Below are positions 56,303 through 64,000 of a stretch of DNA of 64,000 nucleotides, one piece after another. The stretch is from Eutypa lata (lineage: Eukaryota > Ascomycota > Sordariomycetes > Xylariales > Diatrypaceae): NCBI GenBank assembly GCA_022661535.1, contig JAKULF010000006.1, forward strand, positions 3,405,001-3,469,000, written 5' to 3'. Below the pieces are notes generated by a model. The model saw only the letters and a program-made list of their open reading frames with translations, was not told the origin of the DNA and searched no databases. The translations under genes and the position numbers were made by a program. Numbering within the stretch: the stretch's first letter is position 1; every line of letters begins with the position of its first letter.

Positions 56303-58518
56303 ATGTTATCAGTCGGAAAGAGAGACGGAGGCTCTGTTGAGCCGCCTCTGCCCCAGGCAGTGGGCTATGCCGTGGTCGTAGGCATTGGATTCCTGATTGC
56401 ATTCGTCATGGTGTTCGTGACGCACATCCTGAAGCGGACGATAGGTGAAGACAACAAGACGACTGAAATGTTCATGACGGCAAATCGGAGTGTTGGAACT
56501 GGGTTGACCGCATCCGCAGTCATTTCCTCATGGCTATGGAGCACTGCAATGCTGGGAAGTTCTCTTGTTGGATACAATTTTGGGGTAGCCGGACCATTCT
56601 GGTTCGCTGCTGGGTATGTACAGATCCTCGAAAAAGAAAAAAAGGTCCAAAATCCCATTAACAGGTTTCTTTTAGGTGTTCACCTATGATCGTGTTCTTT
56701 GCTGTTCTTGGTATCGCTTGTAAGATGCGCATACCGGAAGCACATACGTTGTTGGAAATTGTGCGCATACGATATGGAAAAGTCGGACACATTGTCTGGA
56801 TTGCTCTGTGTCTGATCAATAATATCATCGCAGTCGCGAATATGCTACTCGGGGCTAGTGCTGCCATCAGTGCACTGTGGGTGGCTCTGTTCCTCTTTCT
56901 CAATATGTGAATGCTAACATTGAGATAGGACTGGGATGCACGTCATTGCTGCAACCTTTCTACTCCCAGTTGGCGTCATACTCTACACCTTCGTCGGTGG
57001 TATCAAGGCAACCTTTTTGACTGATTACTTCCACACCTTTGTCATCACTATAATTATTTGCTTCTTCACGATCAAAACCTTTCTAGTCCCCGAAGTTGGC
57101 TCGCCCGGAGGCTTGTATGACTTGATTGTCAAAGCCGGAGAGTCTTTCCCCGTTGCGGGCAATCAAGATGGCTCTTACTTGACGATGACGAGCAAGAATG
57201 TAAGTCATTGCCCGACCCAATTGACAAATAATCGAAAACTGACAAGCTAGGCCATTCTTTTCGGTATTATTCATGTCTTGGCAAACTTTGGTCTGGTCAT
57301 CATGGATACAGGCTTCTTCGCCAAGGCCTTCAGCGCAGCTCCTCAGGCCGTTGTGCCCGGCTACATCGTCGGTGGCATTGCTTACTTTGCTATTCCCTGG
57401 TGTCTCGGAACCATCATGAGCTTCGCCGCGCTTGGACTCGAGGATACCGCTCGTTTCCCCACGTTTCCCAATCGCATGTCCAGCACTGAGGTCTCGAATG
57501 GTCTCGTGCTGCCATATGCAGCGGTGGCGATAGCCGGCAGTGGAGGCGCAGCTGCTGTTCTGCTCATCATCTTCATGGCTGTCACGTCTACCATTTCTGC
57601 CCAGGTTATCGCAGTGTCTTCGATCATCACCTTCGACATTTATCGGCAGTATTTCAACAAAGCTGCAACCGACCGCGATGTCATCCGATGGAGTCACATT
57701 GGTGTTATAATTTTCGGCCTCTTCTCCGCCGCGTTCTCCACTGCACTCTACTATGGGAATGTGGACTTGGGATGGACGCTCTACATGCTTGGCGTCCTGA
57801 CTTGCCCCGGTATCTTCCCAACTGTCTTCACGATACTGTGGAAAAAACAGTCCAAAGCCGCCGCGGTTATCTCACCCTTGCTAGGCATGGCCACAGGTAT
57901 TGCCGTGTGGCTCGGGTCAGCTCACGCCTTCTCTGGCGAGATATCAGTCGCATCGACGGGCCAGACTTTGCCATGCGTCTATGGAACGACCGCGTCGGCC
58001 CTTAGTCCTGGCGTGTACTCGGTGATCATAAGTTTGATCAAGCCATCGAATTATAAGTGGGAGGACTTCAGAAACGAACGGCTAGCATTCGAACAACCCA
58101 GCACTACGGCTGCAAATGAGAAATTCCCATCTCACACCGAGCTAGCATCGACATACTCCGAGGACAAAATAAGATTGAGACGCTGGGGAAGAATCGCAAG
58201 TATATGGGCTTTAGCGACGTTTCTTGGCCATTGGGTCTTATGGTAAGTTTGCTCTTGTTTTGGCGTCGATTGACTTATACTGATATCCGTCGTCATAGGC
58301 CGCTACCGATGTACGGCTCGGGCTACATATTCGGCAAAGGATTCTTTGAAGCTTGGATCATTTTCTCTATCATCTGGGTTTGGGGAACAATGTTCGTTGC
58401 TGGTTTCTTCCCAATCGTGGACGGCTGGAAACAGCTGAGAGCTGTCTATCGTGGTCTCAGGGCTTGTAGGCATTCTAAGGGCGATAGTAGCGGATTAGAC
58501 ACACCACAGGATGCGTAA
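56303..58518 (+). CDS. DUR3-type sodium:solute symporter (urea/polyamine transporter family)
   Basis: Five exons (56303-56613, 56676-56876, 56929-57199, 57251-58242, 58299-58518) give 664 residues; the 62-, 52-, 51- and 56-nt introns keep phase. The second donor is GTGGGT. Joins rebuild WFAAGCSPMIVFF, AISALTGMHVIAA, TSKNAILFGII and HWVLWPLPMYGSG. Family motifs: TANRSVGTGLTASAVISSWL, PEAHTLLEIVRIRYG, FVGGIKATFLTDYFHT and SAQVIAVSSIITFDIYR. About 14-15 membrane helices are expected. DUR3 takes up urea, and in yeast also polyamines, by proton symport, and is usually under nitrogen control. Paralogs are frequent in fungi, so urea is not certain. Together with the divergent monooxygenase it could form a two-gene nitrogen-acquisition unit. 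Confidence 0.93.
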
Positions 58519-58542
58519 TTAATGGTGCTGCCTATACTTCCG

Positions 58543-58826
58543 TCACGTGATATTCCATTCCCAATGTAAGTCGTCAACAGGCTTCCGTAGCTCATGTTTT
58601 TCCCTCAGCTCTGTGTAGGCCTTAATAAGCCCAGCAACACCGTCAAAGGGAGCGAAAGCAATAACAGCCGGTGGTGGTTCCCTCTGGAAAGGGCCAAGAG
58701 TTTTAATACTTCCTTCTCCTCGTACCCTCTTGAAACACTGCATTCATAATGTCGTGCTCTTCAAGTTCACTTGTGACTTCGTGCTTATCACGCATATCTT
58801 CGGCACATGGCATATGGCATATGGCA
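58543..58826 (-). pseudogene. Possible small gene or remnant with a frame break
   Basis: Reading leftwards, an ATG inside the heptamer repeat opens a frame rich in acidic residues (MRDKHEVTSELEEHDIM) that stops soon after. A second frame then gives GPFQREPPPAVIAFAPFDGV and ends KPVDDLHWEWNIT at 58543. The second frame looks like real protein, but I cannot name a family, and one base would join the two. It lies 25 bases from the transporter stop. Chance is possible. Confidence 0.25.
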
Positions 58827-58829
58827 TAT
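58809..58829. repeat. Three perfect GGCATAT heptamers
   Basis: Three head-to-tail copies of the 7-base unit GGCATAT with no spacer. A microsatellite, likely variable between strains. Confidence 0.8.
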
Positions 58830-58864
58830 CTTGATTACCACCCGTTTTAGGAAGAACCCTTTCC

Positions 58865-59404
58865 TTACTCCACCTCCTTAATGCTGTACGTATTTTCCTG
58901 CGCCATCACGAACAATAATCCAGCCCCGCCAACCGCCGGAAGTGTCCACCAACCGTACTCCATAACCAAACTGCAGAAATCGAGGTTCGCCGTCCCCGTA
59001 AAGAACAACAGCGCTAGTATTACAGCACTAGCCCCTCCAGACATCAGGCCCACCTGCATGGCGATCTCACCCAGAGAATTTGCGGGTCCGTCTTCGTCGC
59101 CAGACACAGCTAGCGGGATTTCAACAGCGGGGGGCGCGGTCTGAAACAGCTCAAAGCCGAAGAACCAGAGCATCGTTACAGCTCCGAAGACGAGAAAGAC
59201 GAGAAATGCGTACGACTTGAGCTTCTGGGCGAAGGGCGCTCCGTCGAGGGTTGGGAAGAACGAAGGGTCCGTGATGGCCTCGATTGCGGATGTTGGCTTC
59301 TCGCCATTCTTGGTAGTGTGGTCTGTGTTTTTGGAAGAGCTATGCGCCGGGTCTGTGGACTTGGCCGGTGCATGCTCAAGCTTGCCATTTTCGTTCATAG
59401 GCAT
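58865..59404 (-). CDS. Small membrane protein, unknown function
   Basis: An intronless 179-residue frame. The first 55 residues are polar (Lys/Ser/Thr/His-rich, MPMNENGKLEHAPAKS). Three hydrophobic segments follow: YAFLVFLVFGAVTMLWFFG, VGLMSGGASAVILALLFFTG and GWWTLPAVGGAGLLFVMA. An acidic loop separates the first two. No signal peptide. I do not recognise the family. The G/C-rich codon third positions and clean start support a real gene. Confidence 0.65.
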   Translation of the reverse strand: MPMNENGKLEHAPAKSTDPAHSSSKNTDHTTKNGEKPTSAIEAITDPSFFPTLDGAPFAQKLKSYAFLVFLVFGAVTMLWFFGFELFQTAPPAVEIPLAVSGDEDGPANSLGEIAMQVGLMSGGASAVILALLFFTGTANLDFCSLVMEYGWWTLPAVGGAGLLFVMAQENTYSIKEVE

Positions 59405-60496
59405 ATTGGGTGGTGGTAGTGGTTGATTGAAGACTCAGCGGAGAATGGGCGTCAAGAAGTTGAGCCCAGGCGATGTTGGGGAGCGAAAGAGCTTGCTGCA
59501 CATCCTGGATACACAAAATCAACATTGGGGGAAGGGACGCCGCGAATGACGTAGATAAGTACGACAGGCGACCAGGCGACTTACGCTTCCTTCAGCTCTA
59601 GCTCCACCCGATGTAAGCTACAACTTTAGCAGAAAGTTTAAAACCTTTAATAGCTGCGTCAACACTTGCCCGAGTTTTTACGAGGGCTATTGTGCCGTCG
59701 ATTTTGTCCCGTAATAAAGAAAAAAGAGAATTACCGCATTTGGAATTACCTTTTATGAAAGGTTTTGTATCGATCTTTTTTTAATTACATAAAAGTCCCT
59801 ACTTTTCAGGTGGTCAGTGCACCGCCATTTAGCCACCTATAGACTTACTAGCCACATACTAGCCACTTACAGACCTACAACCTATAGACCTACAGACACT
59901 ACAGACCACCTAGCAGCCCTATATGTACCAGCTGATATGTACGTACATACGTATATGTAATATAAAAACTCGGGCACTTATTGTGTCTCCGCCCTCGTGG
60001 GGGGGATGATTGGGGGACCTCCCGTATGTTGAGCTCTAAGCGACTGTAAAGGGAAGCATGTGGAGTATGTGGGGTAAGCAAGAATTGCGCGCGGGTTATG
60101 ACTGATGAGGAAATAGATGGGGGAGGACTCCAAGCTGGCACGCTAAGTCATCTACTAACTATGGCAATGCCCTGACAGCAAACTCAAAGTCGGCTCTATC
60201 TGCCTAATCAGAACTACCTCTGATCCCTCTTCCTCCGCATAAACTTCGAGGCAGTCCACATCTCATCCAATAGGCAAGCTAGTGGGTGCTTGAAAACTTC
60301 CAAATAGGGAGCGGTACCGGTACCATACTCCTTTGCCCGCCTACCTCCAATATTCTGCACAGTAAAGTTAGAACGTCTATCAAAGAGTGCTCCCAACCTC
60401 TATAATAGCACCCTACAGTCAAATTTGAAAAGGACTATACAGCTGTGATACTTTGGTATTGCTATTCTATCCTTTGCTATTGCTATTGTCAAAAGA
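59405..60496. other. Intergenic
   Basis: About 1.1 kb between divergent genes, so it carries both promoters. Contains the imperfect microrepeats at 59829-59925. Short frames at 59899 and 60214 are not supported. Confidence 0.5.
59829..59925. repeat. Imperfect microrepeat tract
   Basis: Repeated TAGCCAC units (three) followed by repeated AGACCTACA/TAGACCTACAGAC units. Low complexity, no coding role. Probably replication slippage. Confidence 0.6.
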
Positions 60497-61411
60497 ATGC
60501 CGTCCGTGACGCTTTTCAATGGCCAGAGCGACTACTATGAAGTTGACGACTACACAGATCCTTGGAATAGCGGTGGCACCGAGGTTGTGGTCTTCCAACC
60601 GGGGATATTAAGACACACAGAATTCACTTTTCACATGGTCCCTCTGATGTGCAGAGATGTACGATTCATCCGCCGTGATCTTCGTGGTCACGGAAGAAGT
60701 TCGAAAGGCAATACCCAAGATTATCAATACACTTTGAACACACTCGTGGATGAGATGGCGGACTTCGTGGACAAGGTAGTAGGTCGTCCCGTCCATTGGA
60801 TAGGAGAGAGTACAGCTGGCATGGTCAGCATTGCCTTCGCGGAGAAATACCCCAGCAAGCTCAAGTCTTTGATTATCATGTCGTCGCCTCTTGTTTTGAA
60901 GTATGTTACTATTCCGATTATACCAATCCTTTCCTAACATTGCAATAGCGATGCCTTTAAATCCATGGTGTCCCAGCCATATTCAAGTCAAGCCGAGGCG
61001 ATGCGAAAGATGGGTCTGGTGGAGTGGCAGAAGTCTCGCCCAGTGTCTAAGTTGAGCTCCGATCCGAGTGCTGAAAGTACGAACGAGATGGGTAGATTTT
61101 CTGGCGCAAAATACTTGAAATGGTACGATGAGATGCTAGAAAAGCACGACCTGGAGGGCGTGGCTTTATACTGTGAATTTATCGAGGATGTGGACGTATC
61201 AAACTGCCTTGAAGGCATCAAGGTACCAACTCTAGTCATGGCTCCTCTACGCAGCATGGCTAGCCCCGTAAGTTTGAATGAAGAGATGGCTAGAAGAATA
61301 AAGGATTCCCGCTTGGTTATCATCGAGAGTGTTGGTCATATGGTGTATATAGATGAGCCGGAGAAGACCTGTGCTGCAATTCTTCAGTGGGTCAAGGACC
61401 TTAAGAGATAG
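60497..61411 (+). CDS. Alpha/beta hydrolase
   Basis: Exons 60497-60900 and 60949-61411 give 288 residues; the 48-nt intron has a GTATGT donor, a CCTAAC branch and an ATAG acceptor, joining SPLVLN to DAFKSM. The nucleophile elbow is GESTAG with Ser105. The oxyanion strand RRDLRGHGRS lies near residue 60. The catalytic His is in SVGHMVYIDEP near the C-terminus. The closest class is the 3-oxoadipate enol-lactonase-like or esterase-like hydrolases. No signal peptide, so cytosolic. It is convergent with the dehydrogenase at 61524-62769, 112 bases between stops, a possible small catabolic pair. Confidence 0.88.
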
Positions 61412-61523
61412 TCAAATGTATCTATCCTTGTAACGTTCTCTGCATCGCTTAGTTCTTGACTGCATAGGTCGGCAGACGCTAAGATGTGAGTCTTGAAATT
61501 CACGGACAGTAAAATGCATTCTG

Positions 61524-62769
61524 CTAGTCATCTAGAGCACTTTCGGATGAGGGGCCGAAGTTCCTAGAGAAGAGTGCTTTGGATTTTTCGCCAGGTTTCA
61601 CATCCTTGACGCCCAGCTTTACTTGTCCCACATCTACTTCCTTTGACATAGCCTCTCCAAGCCATAGTGGTTGAGCACTGCTTAAGGCTTCCTCAACTTC
61701 AACAATGTTGTTGCCCCCCACAAAGTATCCCTTCCCTAGAGAAGAACTTGAATCAGCACAATGAAAGATTTGCAGACCATTGGTGTAAACACACCGTTGA
61801 TGGTTTTGTCTGTAGCGGGTAGCAGAAGTACTTGAGCGACGTTGAGCGGCGTATTAGCTGGAAGCCCCTTCCAGAACTCTTCAATGTTTTTAGCCATGCT
61901 TGTCACTGGAAACAATCCAGCCCGCCGAGCTTTAGTTAGTCCTACAACCAGATACCATGAATCAGCGACAAAACTCACGTGTCATCCAAGGCGAGACTGT
62001 GTTCACTGTCCAGGTATCCTCGGAAATCGCTTGGGTTTTAAGAGCTCTCAACAATCCAATAACTCCAGTTTTAGCAGCAGAGTAAGTCCAGAGAGGCGCA
62101 GAAGGTAGGTAACTCGCAGCTGACCCGGTCATTACCAGGGAGCCAAATTCATGCTCCGAAGCATGGTTGCGGAAGTAATGCAAAGCAAGCTTAGCGGCTA
62201 TTGTAGAAGTTAGCTTTGGGAAATCGAGGGTATTATAACATTTCGGATAATAAACCTACTATAGATGACGCCCTTCAAACAGACGTCAAGAACTGGAAAT
62301 CTAGGTTCTGCCAGCGTTATGCCATCTTTGTCCAGCCGATCAACGAAGATGTCCTCCGTTTCAGTGATCCCCGCATTGGCCAGCACCACGTCAATCTTCC
62401 CATGCAGTTCAAACGCCTTCGCGAACATATAGCGCTGATCTTCCCAGGACGCCACATCGCAAAAGACGTATGTCAAATTTCTTGGGCGAGATTAGCATGG
62501 TGCTATACCGCATTTTAGAAGCACAGCATACTTGGTCTGTGAAGCTGCCTCAAGCGCTTCACCCGAGGTTCGATTCACATCCCCAAACACGACCTTGGCG
62601 CCGTGTTCTGCCCTATATTAGTCGGATCCCAGAAGCTCATCCTCTAGATAATCGTACCATCTGCAAACTTAACTGCTGCTTCGCCAATTCCTGAGGCCCC
62701 TCCAGTGATGATGATCACCTTTCCATAGAGCTTCGTCCAGTCCGTCTCCTTCAAACTGATAGTCGCCAT
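61524..62769 (-). CDS. Short-chain dehydrogenase/reductase
   Basis: Six exons (62769-62658, 62607-62532, 62480-62260, 62197-61979, 61905-61795, 61735-61524) give 316 residues. Donors are GTACGA, GTATGC, GTAGGT, GTGAGT and GTGTGT; all joins keep phase. The cofactor motif TGGASGIG is at residues 22-29, followed by the acidic FGDVN position that favours NAD. LANAG-type VLANAGITE is present, then the catalytic Ser in VMTGSAASY and Tyr-Lys in YSAAKTG. The C-terminal GKGYFVGGNNIVEVEEAL fits fungal prostaglandin-dehydrogenase-like SDRs, and the tail is Lys/Glu-rich. Substrate unknown. The second acceptor (CCCAAG) is the least certain junction. Confidence 0.85.
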
Positions 62770-63340
62770 CGTGTCGTCTTGCTATTGAATAGGGGTGTCC
62801 ATTGTTGTCGTGTTGGTTATCAGCGCTGTACTTATACCTATGTGTTTGTGTGGGGATGGGCTGATGGGGGCGGGGCTTGGGGAACTAACACTACATCCAA
62901 GAGATTGTATTGTATACTTAGGTAGGGATGTTCCTTACAAAGTTCCTTAAATGGCCTAACGTCGTCCAAAACGACCACGTCTACCATTTCAGTGATTTTA
63001 CGGGTTGTCAGCCAGGAAACGAAACCAGTCAAAAATTACAAATTGCGTCCTGGCAATATTCTACGATGTAGGCTCTATAGTTCATGCATCATAGTGTCTG
63101 GCATGGTACCCCCATCATTTGGTAAACCGCCAAGGAACTCAACCTTCAGATCGTAAAGCTCCTGTTCGCGGATTACATGCCCCATGCTCGAAACATAGCC
63201 GATATCCTGCTCACAATCAAAATATCTCCCCTTCAAGGCAGTTCCCCGTCCGGCACTACATATCTAGAGTCAGTACACCATATTTTTTTCCTCTTCAAAT
63301 AGTTTGACAATTATTCGGGAGTTAGGGGTGAAAACTCTCG
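62770..63340. other. Intergenic between two dehydrogenases
   Basis: Promoter of the SDR starting at 62769 and 3' flank of the partial SDR. No supported gene. Confidence 0.45.
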
Positions 63341-64000
63341 TCAACGAAGAATGAAGCTCCTGAGACACGCCAGGAAGGGTAAATTTGAAACTTGAAGATG
63401 CTACTCACGCTAGGAACACGCAAGTTTGTCCGCACAACGCAGGCTCGCACTTGAATTGGTCACAGAATTTTGCATATCCCGCGGCGGCTCCTGGGTAGAC
63501 TGCTGCAACGTCTTCGGGGAGATGTTTCTGTATTCCGGTTTTGGTTGCTCCCGGGTGCAACGAGTAGATCTCGATCTTGTCGAATCCGTCCATGTCAAGT
63601 TCAAATTGTATGCAACCGTTCGCGCGCACGAGAGCCGCCTTTGCGGCACTGTAGTTGACGCAGAAAGGCAAGTTTACAGTCGCAGCTCGCGAAGCAATGT
63701 TGATGATTCTGCCATGCCCGCGAGCCCGGAATGAGGGAAGCAGCATGTGTGTCCAGAGCATGGGCTGTGGAACTTTAAGTAACTGGCTCTCTCATGAATG
63801 TGAATCTTGGCTGCTTACTGCTTTGAAATTCAAGTCAATCATAGCCCAGAACTGATCGAAAGTTTCCATGTGCAACGGTCGGTCGATGGTCCTGTGCGAA
63901 GTCAGCCAGAGCTCCATGAAAACGCGAATGATATCCAGTACCCCCCAGCATTGTTGACGAGAACGTCGACCTCGCCCAGGTCCGCCTCAATTTGCTTCCA
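63341..64000 (-). CDS. Short-chain dehydrogenase, 5' part beyond window
   Basis: Visible exons are 64000-63942, 63891-63819 and 63764-63409, with a probable short last exon ending about 63341. Joins rebuild VDVLVNNAGGTIDRPLHME and NFKAPMLWTHMLL. NNAG, the Ser region INIASRAATVNLP and YSAAKAAL (Tyr and Lys) mark a classical SDR; GATKTGIQ follows in the substrate region. The N-terminal cofactor motif is outside the window. The last intron (donor GTGAGT at 63408) and the final few residues are uncertain; without it the frame stops at 63405. Substrate unknown. Same strand as the neighbouring SDR, but the two are not close copies. Confidence 0.8.

Noticed and set aside
1..64000. CRISPR arrays, bacterial insertion sequences, long terminal repeats
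   Set aside because: None seen; gene structure is eukaryotic throughout, and the only tandem arrays are the coding repeats and short microsatellites listed.

Overview
The window is nuclear DNA of a filamentous ascomycete (Pezizomycotina, most likely Sordariomycetes). The genes have short GT-AG introns of about 45-140 nt with CTAAC-type branch sites. Several families are restricted to, or typical of, filamentous fungi: HET, Clr5, DUF7025-AAA, DUF3176, UstYa/DUF3328 and DUF3435-free STAND-like proteins. Genes are monocistronic and separated by long intergenic stretches. I reassembled 22 intact or window-truncated genes from their exons, plus four broken genes or gene fragments and a few weak small candidates. 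Phase was checked at every splice junction given.

Layout. 0-17 kb is an accessory block: the tail of a Gfo/Idh/MocA oxidoreductase, a HET protein, a six-cysteine secreted protein, a frame-broken fungal gene, a DUF7025-AAA+ ATPase, a STAND-like protein with a degenerate P-loop, and a Clr5 protein. 18-26 kb carries a BAHD-like acyltransferase, an M81/MlrC-type protein, a membrane-anchored M24 prolidase and mitochondrial P5C dehydrogenase. All four lie on the minus strand, and the last two suggest proline-containing peptide catabolism. 28-30 kb holds a second HET protein. 31-43 kb is core-like: a PhoD-type phosphatase, mitochondrial rhomboid protease, a small membrane protein and a 12-exon CTP synthase. 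44-49 kb is a decaying zone: a PD-(D/E)XK-type gene with one in-frame TAG and a multiply broken DUF3176 gene.

50.5-53.6 kb holds the most interesting locus. It contains a secreted precursor with six Lys-Arg-terminated repeats around a conserved [E][I/V]DY core, followed by a UstYa-family oxidase with both HxxHC motifs. This is the minimal signature of a dikaritin-type (ustiloxin/phomopsin/asperipin class) ribosomal peptide pathway. The predicted cores do not match any dikaritin core I know. Just downstream are an AT-rich tract and a remnant of an FAD-linked (BBE-type) oxidase.

54-64 kb holds a flavin monooxygenase of the NtaA/SnaA/DszA class (with a GC-AG intron), a divergently transcribed DUR3-type transporter, a small membrane protein, an alpha/beta hydrolase and two short-chain dehydrogenases, the last truncated by the window edge.
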